This document shows, one piece after another, positions 1 through 8,357 of a stretch of 64,000 bases of DNA. Below the pieces are notes generated by a model. It ran no database searches. It worked only from the letters and a program-made list of their open reading frames with translations, and was not told the origin of the DNA. A program made the translations under genes and the position numbers. Origin of the DNA: Nocardia carnea (GTDB taxonomy: Bacteria > Actinomycetota > Actinomycetes > Mycobacteriales > Mycobacteriaceae); contig NZ_JARWNW010000237.1 of assembly GCF_029868325.1 (NCBI RefSeq), forward strand, positions 53,796 through 117,795, in the 5' to 3' direction. Every line of letters begins with the position of its first letter. Position 1 is the stretch's first letter.

Positions 1-385
1 GGTCACGGTCGCCGAGTGCGAGCAGGTCGAACGCGACGAAACTCGCCGGTGTCTCGGCGGCCAGTTTGGTGACGCGCGACGCCGCCGGATGCAGGCGCTG
101 CTGCAGAACATCGAAATCGAGCCCGTGCTCGGTGACGACCACGATTTCCCCGTCCACCACGCAGCGCTGGGGCAACGCAGCCTTCAACAATTCGGCGACC
201 TCGGGAAAATACCTGGTCAGTGGCCGGTCGTTACGGGAGCCGAGTTCGATATCGTCGCCGTCGCGGAAGACCACGCAGCGGAACCCGTCCCATTTGGGTT
301 CATAGCTGAGTCCGGGGCCGGGCGGGATCTCGGGCGCTGTTTTGGCCAGCATGGGCCGGACGGGCGGCATCACCGGTAGATCCAC
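1..385 (-). CDS. ligC: ATP-dependent DNA ligase C, N-terminal part (cut by window edge)
   Basis: Seals DNA nicks with ATP through a lysine-AMP intermediate; LigC-type enzymes are accessory ligases in mycobacteria and nocardiae. Translation of the minus strand from a GTG at 385 gives VDLPVMPPVRPMLAK, then the nucleotidyltransferase motif KWDGFR with the adenylated Lys at about residue 31, and further on VVDGEIVV (the conserved DGE motif). The text closely resembles mycobacterial LigC from memory. An AGGAGG lies 5 bases before the GTG. About 128 residues are visible; the rest of the adenylation domain and the OB domain lie outside the window. Family call is firm; the C suffix rests on remembered similarity. 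Confidence 0.85.
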   Translation of the reverse strand, partial: MDLPVMPPVRPMLAKTAPEIPPGPGLSYEPKWDGFRCVVFRDGDDIELGSRNDRPLTRYFPEVAELLKAALPQRCVVDGEIVVVTEHGLDFDVLQQRLHPAASRVTKLAAETPASFVAFDLLALGDRD

Positions 386-492
386 GCGGTCCTCCTGGGG
401 GTCGATCCTCACCCGTATCGACGTCGCGGCCGACGCCGATTCATCGCCCCTGAGCATAGGAGTTCCCGCCGACAAGTCGGCGGATTCGCGCC

Positions 493-879
493 TCAGTCCG
501 TGATCCAGCCCTGAACGCCGGCGAAATCGGTGAGACGTTCGCGGATCACGACGATCTCCCCGGCGGTGAGCGCCGGGGAGGCGTCGAGCAGCAGTTCGGT
601 GACCAGCCGCGTGTATTCGCCGGCGGTGAGCGGGGAACCGCCGCCACCGGCCGGTTCGGGGCGGGGCCCGGCTGCCCGCGGTGACCGGAGATTGACCGCC
701 TTCGGCCCGCGGTCGCCCTCGGTGACCTCGAATTCGAAGATCCGTCCCTGACGCAGTTCGTCCTCGCCGAGGCCGATATCGTTGACGTGGACGAATACAT
801 CGGGACCACCGTCTTCGGGCCGGATGAAACCGAATCCCCGCGATCCGTCGAACGACACCAATTTCCCGCTGGCCACCAC
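493..879 (-). CDS. Cold-shock-domain protein with C-terminal extension
   Basis: Likely single-stranded RNA/DNA-binding protein of the CspA type. Residues 1-65 form a cold-shock domain with the RNP1-like GFGFIRPEDG and the RNP2-like DVFVHVNDI. A Pro/Gly-rich linker follows (about 68-82), then a roughly 45-residue helical tail (TAGEYTRLVTELLLDAS... to GWITD) absent from the short 67-residue Csp proteins. This CspB-like, about 127-residue architecture is common in actinobacteria. The GTG start at 879 follows GAGGAGCGT. It lies 24 bases downstream of the SPFH gene on the same strand, so it may be the last gene of that run. Confidence 0.85.
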   Translation of the reverse strand: MVASGKLVSFDGSRGFGFIRPEDGGPDVFVHVNDIGLGEDELRQGRIFEFEVTEGDRGPKAVNLRSPRAAGPRPEPAGGGGSPLTAGEYTRLVTELLLDASPALTAGEIVVIRERLTDFAGVQGWITD

Positions 880-903
880 ACGCTCCTCGCCGCAGTTACG
901 CGG

Positions 904-2010
904 TCACTCTATATCCCGCTTTTCCTCATCGCCGGTTATCAGCGCCTTTTGCAGGGAGTTGAACACGGTGAGCCCCTGCCCGACCATGCCGTTGAGCAGT
1001 TCGCCGACCCCGTCGGGCCCGTTGAGCACGGTCAGATTCGCATTCGACAACCCGCGTGCGGCCTGTTCCACGATCAGCGGCAGCTGTTCGATCAGCATCT
1101 GGTCGAGCGCGATCCGGTTGTTCGACGCCGCGGCCTCGGCCTGGATCCGCGTTCGGTTCGCCTCGGCCTCGGCCAGGATCCGGACCCGGTCTGCCTCGGC
1201 CTGTGCGGGTTTGACCACTTCGGCCTGCAGCTGCTGTTCACGCAGCTCGGCTTCCTTACGTGCCTGTGCGGCCTGCGCGCTGAGCACCTCCTGCTGGGCC
1301 AGTGCCGCGGCCAGCGGACCGGCCGCGGCGGCTTCTGCCTCGGCCTTGTCGATATCGCGCTGGTAGCTCGCCTTGAGGATCGAGGTCTCGCGGGAGTATT
1401 CGGCCTGTTTACGCAGTGATTCCTGTTCCGCTTCGGCCGCTCGCTGGGCCGCCTGCGATTTGGCGATCTGGGCGTCGCGGTGCACGGCGGCGTTGTGCGG
1501 TGCGGCCAGGGCGGAGATATAGCCGAGGTCGCCGTCGTCGATGGACTGGATCTGGAAGGAATCGACCCACAGGCCGATATTGCTCATCTCCACCTTGGAG
1601 GCCACCAGCACCTCATCGGCGAGGCGCTGGCGTTCGCGGATGATCTCCTCGACCGTCATCGAGCCGACGATCGACCGCAGATGGCCGGAGAAGATCCGCC
1701 CGGTGAGCACCGACATCTCCTGTTCCTGTTCGGAGAGGAAACGTTGCGCGGCATTCACGATCGAGGCGGTGTCGTTGGCGACCTTGAAGGCGATCACCGC
1801 TCGCACCTGCAGTTGAATGGCCTGTTTGGTGACGCAGCGTTCGGAGATCTCGGCCTCGAACATCGCCAGCGACAGATACCGGACCTTGCGGAAGAACGGT
1901 ACAACCCAGGAACCGCGGCCGATGATCACCCGGAACGGTGCCGCATCGCTGCTCCTGGCGCCGCTGACCAGCATCGCCTCGTCGGGGTCCGGGACGTGAT
2001 AACCCAGCAC
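904..2010 (-). CDS. SPFH/Band-7 flotillin-like protein
   Basis: A 368-residue flotillin-like scaffold, probably associated with the inner face of the membrane. Residues about 1-180 form an SPFH (Band 7) domain (for example SWVVPFFRKVRYLSLAMFEA and QLQVRAVIAFKV). Residues about 190-300 are a long Ala/Glu/Gln-rich coiled coil (AAEAEQESLRKQAEYSRETS...), as in flotillin. No obvious N-terminal membrane span is visible, so attachment may be peripheral. The NfeD-like gene lies 21 bases upstream; SPFH-NfeD pairing is a well-known bacterial arrangement, which supports the call. A TetR gene precedes both. Confidence 0.85.
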   Translation of the reverse strand: MLGYHVPDPDEAMLVSGARSSDAAPFRVIIGRGSWVVPFFRKVRYLSLAMFEAEISERCVTKQAIQLQVRAVIAFKVANDTASIVNAAQRFLSEQEQEMSVLTGRIFSGHLRSIVGSMTVEEIIRERQRLADEVLVASKVEMSNIGLWVDSFQIQSIDDGDLGYISALAAPHNAAVHRDAQIAKSQAAQRAAEAEQESLRKQAEYSRETSILKASYQRDIDKAEAEAAAAGPLAAALAQQEVLSAQAAQARKEAELREQQLQAEVVKPAQAEADRVRILAEAEANRTRIQAEAAASNNRIALDQMLIEQLPLIVEQAARGLSNANLTVLNGPDGVGELLNGMVGQGLTVFNSLQKALITGDEEKRDIE

Positions 2011-2031
2011 GGTATGACTCCTCGCGTTCGC

Positions 2032-2262
2032 CTACTCGGATGCCGGGTCCGCGGCGAGGGGTATCCAGGGCACCACATCGGCGATACGGCCGGAATCGAC
2101 CGCGATGACCAGCACGGTGCTCCCGGCCGCAATGGCTTCGGTTGCCCGCGCGATGTAGCCTTCGGTTCCCCCTCGGACGGCGACCAGGACCTCACCCAGC
2201 ATCCCGGGGCCGCGGATCGGCGAGATCAGCTTACCCGTCGACCCGACCACTTCGTCCTGCAA
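2032..2262 (-). CDS. Small NfeD-like OB-fold protein
   Basis: A 76-residue protein whose sequence (GTGKLISPIRGPGMLGEVLV-like core, then GSTVLVIAVDSGRIADVVPW) looks like the soluble C-terminal OB-fold of NfeD proteins, the usual partners of flotillin-like SPFH proteins. It lacks membrane helices, unlike full-length NfeD. It sits 46 bases after the TetR gene and 21 bases before the SPFH gene on the same strand. A TTG start at 2262 is taken, with GGGAGG about 10 bases upstream; the GTG four codons inside is a possible alternative. The call rests on fold-like pattern and context together. Confidence 0.6.
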   Translation of the reverse strand: MQDEVVGSTGKLISPIRGPGMLGEVLVAVRGGTEGYIARATEAIAAGSTVLVIAVDSGRIADVVPWIPLAADPASE

Positions 2263-2308
2263 TTTCCCCGAACCTCCCAGCCGTGCGGTGGATTCCGCCT
2301 CCGTGAGG

Positions 2309-2932
2309 TTACTGGTAGAGCGTGCGGTAGGCGCCGAGCATCGCGACCAGATGGTCGACGATCTCCTCGCGCGTCGCCCGCAGCGAACCGTTCAACCAGG
2401 CCGAGAACATCCCGGCGTTCCCGCTGGCCATGGTGACGGCCGCGAGCCGGCGCCGCACGGGGTCATCGATCCGGGCGAAGAGATGGTCCTGGATGAGCCG
2501 GGTGAACGCGGGCATCACCGAGATGGTGGTCTGGCCGAGGCCGGTGCTGGAATAGGGTTCGACCAGGAACAGGCGGGATTTGCGGGGGTCGTCGAGTACC
2601 TTGTCCACCAGCGCCTCCGACAGCGCCCGATCGCGAGAGGAATCGTCGGCCACCGCGAACGCGGTCATCGGTTCCAGGAAATCCTCGGCTGTCTGCCGGT
2701 AGAGCACATCGAGCAATTCGTCGCGGCTGGCGAAACTTTCGTAGAAGTACCGGTCGGTGAGGTTGGCGCGGCGGCACACCGCCCGCATGGTGACCCCGCC
2801 CGCACCGGCCTCACCGATCAGATCGAGCGCCGCCTCGAGCAGCGCAGTGCGCCGTGCCTGCCGGCGCTCCGAAAGCGTGGTGCCGCCCCAGATCCGGGGC
2901 CCGCTGTCGTCCGATCGCTGGTCTGCATGCAC
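2309..2932 (-). CDS. TetR family transcriptional regulator
   Basis: A 207-residue repressor-type regulator. The N-terminal helix-turn-helix spans about residues 24-72 (RRTALLEAALDLIGEAGAGG, then VTMRAVCRRANLTDRYFYESF). The C-terminal ligand domain is of an unassigned TetR subtype. It is the first gene of a same-strand run with the NfeD-like and SPFH genes, spaced by 46 and 21 bases, so it probably controls that run and itself. The start is a GTG at 2932. The ligand cannot be inferred. Confidence 0.88.
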   Translation of the reverse strand: MHADQRSDDSGPRIWGGTTLSERRQARRTALLEAALDLIGEAGAGGVTMRAVCRRANLTDRYFYESFASRDELLDVLYRQTAEDFLEPMTAFAVADDSSRDRALSEALVDKVLDDPRKSRLFLVEPYSSTGLGQTTISVMPAFTRLIQDHLFARIDDPVRRRLAAVTMASGNAGMFSAWLNGSLRATREEIVDHLVAMLGAYRTLYQ

Positions 2933-3001
2933 CCGTCCACAGTAATCTGCCGCCGCCTGCCATCCGGCCGGGTGGTCGGCGGCGGGTGACCGTCACCTGG
3001 A

Positions 3002-3334
3002 CTATCGGGCCGGTCGGGTATCGGTGTCGCGGCCCGGCGGCCGGGCGATCAGTACGGCACGACCCTGGTCCAGGTCGATCCGATCCCGCGGCGGTGCACT
3101 GTCGCTGTGGTCCTCGCGCAGCATGGACTGCTCCGTCCGCTGGTCGAGTTCGCGGCGTTTGCTGCCGTACCAGAAGGCCGTGATCTCCTCGACGCCTGCC
3201 GCCGCGAGGCGGGTGGAGGTATGCCCGGCCTGCGCGCGTCCGGTTGCCGGGAACCGGGTGTAGACCCAGCGGACCGCTGCCGCCGCACCCAGCAGCATCA
3301 TGAAACCCGGAGCACCGAAGAAGAGGAGTTCCAC
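3002..3334 (-). CDS. DUF6191-like small membrane-anchored protein
   Basis: About 110 residues with one hydrophobic N-terminal segment (LLFFGAPGFMMLLGAAAAVRW) and a soluble C-terminal part. The stretch EEITAFWYGSKRRELDQRTE followed by LREDHSDSAPP matches the protein encoded at 51397-51714 (EEVSALFQGTKHIEFEQRKH, then HREDHTDGAPP), so the two are paralogues. I associate both with DUF6191 from memory; function unknown. The GTG at 3334 is preferred over the ATG at 3301 because it keeps the whole hydrophobic segment and matches the paralogue's length, although neither has a clear ribosome binding site. Confidence 0.7.
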   Translation of the reverse strand: MELLFFGAPGFMMLLGAAAAVRWVYTRFPATGRAQAGHTSTRLAAAGVEEITAFWYGSKRRELDQRTEQSMLREDHSDSAPPRDRIDLDQGRAVLIARPPGRDTDTRPAR

Positions 3335-3562
3335 GAGTTCACGATAGACACCGTCCGCGCTGCTCGCCGGGCACGGCCGCCCATCGCGGGATCCAGCGAC
3401 AGCCGCGATAGCCCACTCGGGGACCCGCCCACCCCGGCGGAACTGCGGGGTCCCGGCCAGGCCGGGCCGGTACGCACTTCCGCGGTATCGGCAGATCGGG
3501 CCGGGAAAGATCCGAGCCGGACGCCACTGTGTCCGGTTTGTGGCAAATGTCCAGCAGTTATC

Positions 3563-4249
3563 GTGAAACGTATGGTCTTGTTCGCTGTGCTGCTGCTCGC
3601 CGCATTCGCCGCCCTGACCGGATCGGTGCTCTCCGGGGCCGTGACCGGGGTCGATACGGCGATACACGAGTGGTTCCTCGGCGTACGGGACGACCCGCTG
3701 ACCACCGGCGCGGTGGTGATCACGCACGCGGGCGGGTCGGCGGTCATGTGGATGCTGGCGCTGGCCGCCTGCGCGGGGTTGCTGTGGCGTGGCCGGCGAA
3801 CGGATGCGGCGCTCGTGGCGGGGGTGGGCGCGGCGGCCGCCGTCCTGGTGCCGGTGGCCAAGAATCTGATCGGCCGGGACCGTCCACCTCTCGACGGCCG
3901 GCTGGTCACGGTCGACAGCCCGGCGTTCCCGTCCGGGCACAGCATCGGTGTGGCGGCGGTGATCGGTGTGCTGGCGGTGCTGTGCTACCTACGGTTCGGA
4001 CATCGGATCGCGGCGCGGATCACGGTGGTGCTGGCCGCGGTATTCGTGGGCCTGGTGGGCCTGTCCCGTGTCTATCTGGGTGTGCACTGGGCGACCGATG
4101 TCCTGGCCGGCTGGTCGCTCGGTGCGCTGCTGGTACTGCTCGGTGTGCTGATACATCGTCGTAGCGCCCGATCCGTACGCCCCGGCGACACCGTCGCCGC
4201 GGATCGGGCCGCTTCCCGGCCGGCGGCCACCACCGGTACCGCGGCCTGA
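3563..4249 (+). CDS. PAP2 (type 2 phosphatidic acid phosphatase) family membrane protein
   Basis: A polytopic phosphatase, likely acting on a lipid phosphate or polyprenyl pyrophosphate at the membrane. All three PAP2 signatures are present: KNLIGRDRP (KX6RP), PSGHS, and SRVYLGVHWATD (SRX5HX3D). About five to six hydrophobic helices are visible across 228 residues, and the C-terminus is Arg/Ala-rich. The GTG at 3563 gives VKRMVLF, with positive charges before the first helix; the ATG at 3572 is an alternative. It converges on the cysteine-synthase fusion gene with only 9 bases between them. Confidence 0.92.
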   Translation: MKRMVLFAVLLLAAFAALTGSVLSGAVTGVDTAIHEWFLGVRDDPLTTGAVVITHAGGSAVMWMLALAACAGLLWRGRRTDAALVAGVGAAAAVLVPVAKNLIGRDRPPLDGRLVTVDSPAFPSGHSIGVAAVIGVLAVLCYLRFGHRIAARITVVLAAVFVGLVGLSRVYLGVHWATDVLAGWSLGALLVLLGVLIHRRSARSVRPGDTVAADRAASRPAATTGTAA

Positions 4250-4258
4250 GACCCCGGA

Positions 4259-5572
4259 CTACCCGCGTTCCAGCTCGAAACCGGCAGCCCGCCAGCCCGC
4301 GATCCCACCGTCGAGGCTGTAGGCGAGATGCCCCGTCTGCTGCGCGGTGGCGGCGAACTGCCGGGAGATATCGCCGGTGGGGCAGGTGAACACCACCGGA
4401 TGTGCCCGCGAGAACGGCGTGCCGTGCGCGAACAGATCGGTGAGCCGGTCGTCGGGGATGTTGATCGCGCCCGGTATATGCGCGATGCGGTAGGCCATCG
4501 CGCCGCGGGTATCGACCACCACGGTGTGCTGCGCCCGGATCATCTCGGCGAGCTCGGCCGGTCCGAGTACTGCCACCTCGGCGATCTCCGCGGGCCCGGG
4601 GGCGCGGCGCCCGGTATCGCGGCCGAACAGTTCCGGGCGCCGCTGCCGGATGTAGGACAGGTACGGTTCGAGCCGATCGCACACGATGACCACGGCGACC
4701 ACGGACCCACCGCGGGTGGGTCGCGCGAGGACTTCGCGGGCGGCGGTGTAGGCCGCGCCACTGGTGGGTCCGGCGAGGATGCCGTAGCCGGCGGCGAGTT
4801 CCAGGGTGCCCTCGATCGCGGGTCCGGATTCGACGGTGACGATTTCGTCGTAGAAATCGGGCTGGAACAGCCCCACCTCCCACATCTCCCGTTCCGACCG
4901 GATACCGGGGATGAAATCGCCGCGGTCGGACACCACGGCCACCGTCCGCAGCTCGGGATGCGATGTGCGCAGATAGCTTCCCGCGCCCCGGCTCGACCCG
5001 GTGGTGCCCAGGCCGCCGATGAGGTAGTCGATGCGGTCGATTCCGGCGGCGGCGAGATCTTCGTGGATTTCCCGGCCGGTACCGTCGTGATGCGCGGCGA
5101 TGTTCTTTTCGCTCGTGTACTGCGACAGATGGCGGAATCGCTCCGGCTCCGCGGCCATGGCGTTCTCGATCGCGGAATAGACGTCGTCGGGGGTGGTGGG
5201 GTCCGGGCATTCGGACAGCCCGGGGAGTTCGACGATCTCGGTGCCGAGAAGCCGGAGCAGATCGCGTACCTCGCCGACCTTGATCCGGTTGGTCATGGCC
5301 CGCAGCCCGATACCGTGCACCGCTCCCAGGACACGCAGTGCCTTGGCGGTGTTTCCGCTGGAGGCCTCGATCAGGGTCCGGCCCTCGGCGCGTACGGTAT
5401 CGAGCTCGTCACGCAGCATCGCCCAGGCGACCCGGTCCTTCACCGAACCGAACGGATTATGCGATTCGAGTTTCGCGTACAGGTCGACGCCGTCGAGCCG
5501 GTGGACAGCCGGGTCGAGGCGCAACAGGGGAGTTCCACCGATCAGTTCGGTGATGTGCTGATAGATCGTCAC
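4259..5572 (-). CDS. Cysteine-synthase-like PLP enzyme fused to a rhodanese domain
   Basis: A 437-residue two-domain protein. Residues 1 to about 310 are a fold-type II PLP enzyme of the cysteine synthase/CBS family: PLP lysine in NPFGSVKDR (K45), substrate loop SSGNT (71-75), and phosphate-binding GGLGTTGSS. Residues about 325-437 are a rhodanese domain with the catalytic cysteine in FTCPTGDISRQF. Such enzymes replace a beta-substituent on serine derivatives; a rhodanese transfers sulfane sulfur, so the fusion suggests persulfide-fed chemistry (inference). The GTG start overlaps the stop of the upstream decarboxylase gene by 4 bases (GTGA), indicating translational coupling. It is the last gene of the four-gene run. 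Confidence 0.88.
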   Translation of the reverse strand: MTIYQHITELIGGTPLLRLDPAVHRLDGVDLYAKLESHNPFGSVKDRVAWAMLRDELDTVRAEGRTLIEASSGNTAKALRVLGAVHGIGLRAMTNRIKVGEVRDLLRLLGTEIVELPGLSECPDPTTPDDVYSAIENAMAAEPERFRHLSQYTSEKNIAAHHDGTGREIHEDLAAAGIDRIDYLIGGLGTTGSSRGAGSYLRTSHPELRTVAVVSDRGDFIPGIRSEREMWEVGLFQPDFYDEIVTVESGPAIEGTLELAAGYGILAGPTSGAAYTAAREVLARPTRGGSVVAVVIVCDRLEPYLSYIRQRRPELFGRDTGRRAPGPAEIAEVAVLGPAELAEMIRAQHTVVVDTRGAMAYRIAHIPGAINIPDDRLTDLFAHGTPFSRAHPVVFTCPTGDISRQFAATAQQTGHLAYSLDGGIAGWRAAGFELERG

Positions 5573-7071
5573 GAGTCCTCGGGATATAGTGATTCGCCGC
5601 CCGGTGGTATCGGGCGGAACTCGGCGTCCGGTGTCGCTCGGAAAGTGCCGTCCCGCCACTCGATCGCGACCTTGTGCGCCGGGGGGTGCATGGCCGCGGT
5701 GGCGGCCGATAGATCGGAGTGGTAGGCGGCCGTATTGGGGAATACGACGAGATCGCCCGGCCGGGGCAGCCACGGCAGCCATATCTTGTGTGCCGTGACG
5801 AGGTCGCGCTCCAGGCACAGTCGTCCCGCCAGATAGACGCCCACCGGGGCGGTGGCCGGAGCCGGTGAATATCGGGGTAACAGCAGCGGGTCGGCCATCA
5901 CCTCCTGATCCGACGGGGTCACCGAATCCCGGCTCAGATCGAGGTGGACGAGCACACTACCGTCGGCGGACTCCTTCACGAACTCGACCCGGGCCAGCGT
6001 GATTCCGGCCAGATCGGCGAGAGCCTTCCCCGGTTCCAGCCAGATCTCGAGCAGGTTGTCCGCCGCGACCCGGCCGATTCCGCGCCCACCGTGCCCTTCG
6101 AGCGGCGCGGCCAGCAGGTCGGCGAGCATATCGCCGGCCGTGACGGTATTGGCGTATTTGTGGAAGACCGGCGTACCACGCACCGAGGTACCGTCCACCT
6201 GGTATCCGAACGTAGTGGCGCCCCAGCTCATCCGGGGCCCGCGTCCACTCAGGCCGTCGCGCAGGCGGTGCACGTACTCGTCGAACCGGCGCTCGTCGGC
6301 CGTGAAAACCTGACGCAGGCCGCCGCCGATGTTCAGCACCGACGGCAGCAGATCCCGTGCGTACGCCTGTTCGAGCAGATCGAAACAGGTCTCCGCGGCC
6401 CGCAGCCGTTCCGCGATATCGCCGGTATCGAGATGGAAGGCGAGCCCGCGGAAATCGAGCCGGTCACCACTGGCCGTGAGCACATCGAGGGCACGGTCCA
6501 CGGATGTCACCGGTATGCCGAAGCGGCTCGGGCGGGAGTCGGGGAATCCACTGACCCGCAGCAGCACCGGGACGGGCGCCGCCGGGCGGGCGAGGCCGGC
6601 CAGGGTTTCGAGTTCCCACTGGTTGTCGATATTGACGGTGACCCCGCTGCCCGCCAAGGCTCGCAGGAACACCTCGCCTTTCGGTCCGGTGACCTCTATC
6701 CGATCCGGTGTGAACCCCGCCTGCCGGGCCGATTCCAGCTCCCCGGCCGAGGCCACATCCACGGAAGTGCCCAGTGCCGCGGCGGTGCGCACCAGGGCAG
6801 CCGAACGATTCACCTTGTGCGCGTAGCAGATCCGGTGCCCCACCGCTGCGGCGTCGAGTACCGCCGTCAAGCGGGCGAGGTTATCGGTGAACACCTGCGG
6901 GAAGAGCAGGTGCAGCGGTGTCCCGAACCGGTCGATCACCCGGTCGAGCGTTGCCCGGTCCGCCAGGAAATCCTGTACCAGCGGATCCCAGCGTGCCGGT
7001 AACGCAGGCGGCCGGGCACTCTCGGCCGCGGCCCGGGTAGCGGGATCCGGCGTGGTCGGTCGCATCGTCAC
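5569..7071 (-). CDS. Fold-type III PLP-dependent decarboxylase, Y4yA-like
   Basis: A 500-residue relative of diaminopimelate/ornithine decarboxylases. The alanine-racemase-like barrel carries the PLP lysine in CYAHKVNRS (about residue 83), the phosphate-binding glycines in LNIGGGL, and the sheet domain ends with the family-like GDLVVFPNTAAYHSDL. It matches what I recall as the Y4yA family, named after a rhizobial gene beside a cysteine-synthase homologue in an operon with siderophore-synthetase-like genes. Here it likewise directly precedes a cysteine-synthase-like gene, with GTGA overlaps on both sides. Substrate unknown; decarboxylation of a diamino acid made by its partner is one inference. 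Confidence 0.8.
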   Translation of the reverse strand: MTMRPTTPDPATRAAAESARPPALPARWDPLVQDFLADRATLDRVIDRFGTPLHLLFPQVFTDNLARLTAVLDAAAVGHRICYAHKVNRSAALVRTAAALGTSVDVASAGELESARQAGFTPDRIEVTGPKGEVFLRALAGSGVTVNIDNQWELETLAGLARPAAPVPVLLRVSGFPDSRPSRFGIPVTSVDRALDVLTASGDRLDFRGLAFHLDTGDIAERLRAAETCFDLLEQAYARDLLPSVLNIGGGLRQVFTADERRFDEYVHRLRDGLSGRGPRMSWGATTFGYQVDGTSVRGTPVFHKYANTVTAGDMLADLLAAPLEGHGGRGIGRVAADNLLEIWLEPGKALADLAGITLARVEFVKESADGSVLVHLDLSRDSVTPSDQEVMADPLLLPRYSPAPATAPVGVYLAGRLCLERDLVTAHKIWLPWLPRPGDLVVFPNTAAYHSDLSAATAAMHPPAHKVAIEWRDGTFRATPDAEFRPIPPGGESLYPEDS

Positions 7072-8357
7072 CGTCCGGGATCCGCCGGTGCCGTGCCCTC
7101 CCGCCGGTCCACCGGGTTGTATCCGCCGTCGCGCAGCGCTTCGAAGGCCCGGGCCCGGTTTCGCGGGCTACGGAATTCGGCGATCACCTGTTTACTGTCG
7201 AGGTCGATATCCACGACCTGGATATCCATCGATTCCAAGACACCGCCGATGGTTCGCACACAGTGTTTACAGGTCATATCGGGTACGTAGAAGACGCGGT
7301 CCTCGGCGGCCACGGGCGTATCATCGGCGGCATCGGCGGCCGCCGGCGCCGCCACCGGTTCGCACCGGGCCACGAGGTCGTCGAACACTTCCACGAAACG
7401 CCGGGCGACGAGTGGAAGCAGGCTGTAGTTCTCCCCGCCGGCCCGGTGGGGGACCGCCGCCAGGCATACCGGATGTTCGTCCGCCGGTAGCAGCGCGTAC
7501 TGGCGCGAGATGAGGTCGAGATCGTCGTGGTAGCGGGCGATGGCCTCGGCCACGGACAGTCCCTCTTCCGTGGTGGCCCGGCGCATCACGCGGTGGGCGT
7601 CGCCGATGGTTGCGTCCTTCATCGCCCGCAGGGTCGCGACCGTCTGCTCCGGATAGCGCACCGTGCCGTCGGCGGTGACCCGCAGCTGCACCGGGATCAT
7701 GCCGCGCCGATAGGTCGAGGCCTGGAGTTCCCAGAACCAGCGGGTCGCGACCGCGGTGAAGATCCCGGAATCGAGGAGCCCGCGCGCGAATTCGGCCGCG
7801 GACGGGTACGGCGTCCGGCCCGCGAGCAGCGCATGCTGGGCGAGCGCCCGCCCGGCGGATTCGACGCCGACCCGGAAGATATCGATCGGCTCGTGATCGG
7901 TGGTGGTGGCCGCCAGCACATCCCGCGCCGCGGCCCCGAGCGCGGCGATACGCCCGGCCAGCGCATCCTCGGCGTCGATCTGTTCCCAGAGCACGAGCAC
8001 TGCCTCCCGGGCCGCGATGGGGACCTGCGGCCCGAACCCGTCGTCGCGATAGAAGCCGGTGTTGGGGATACCGGCGCTATCGGTCCAGGTCATCCGATGG
8101 GTCGCGGAGGTGACCTCGCCGGCGGTGCACGGCCGCATGAACCGTTCCAGATACAGCCGTTGCGAGAAGGTGAGGTGGCTGCCGGGTTCGGGCTGTAGTT
8201 CGGTCGCCGTGTACTCGAAACGCCGCGCAGGACGCGTCGCGGTGGGACCGAAGAGCCCGGGCCGGGCGAGCCCGGACAGGATCTGCGCGGCGGTACGCCG
8301 GTGGTAGCGGGACGCCGTCTCGGTACTCCCGGTGGATGTGCCGGTCTCGATGGTCAT
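7068..8357 (-). CDS. Protein of unknown fold with C-terminal heavy-metal-associated (HMA) domain
   Basis: A 429-residue protein. The last 75 or so residues are an HMA domain: VFYVPDMTCKHCVRTIGGVL, with the metal-binding CxxC near residues 361-364, followed by VVDIDLDSKQVIAEF. Residues 1 to about 330 match no family I recognise; they look alpha-helical, with FTSQ-like helices, a TWTDSAGIPNTGFYRDDGFG segment and many aromatic and acidic residues. An Ala-rich linker joins the parts. HMA domains bind Cu(I), Zn(II) or related ions. The ATG start overlaps the stop of the desulfurase gene (ATGA), and its own stop overlaps the decarboxylase start, so it is co-translated with three PLP/sulfur enzymes. 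Confidence 0.75.
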   Translation of the reverse strand: MTIETGTSTGSTETASRYHRRTAAQILSGLARPGLFGPTATRPARRFEYTATELQPEPGSHLTFSQRLYLERFMRPCTAGEVTSATHRMTWTDSAGIPNTGFYRDDGFGPQVPIAAREAVLVLWEQIDAEDALAGRIAALGAAARDVLAATTTDHEPIDIFRVGVESAGRALAQHALLAGRTPYPSAAEFARGLLDSGIFTAVATRWFWELQASTYRRGMIPVQLRVTADGTVRYPEQTVATLRAMKDATIGDAHRVMRRATTEEGLSVAEAIARYHDDLDLISRQYALLPADEHPVCLAAVPHRAGGENYSLLPLVARRFVEVFDDLVARCEPVAAPAAADAADDTPVAAEDRVFYVPDMTCKHCVRTIGGVLESMDIQVVDIDLDSKQVIAEFRSPRNRARAFEALRDGGYNPVDRREGTAPADPGR

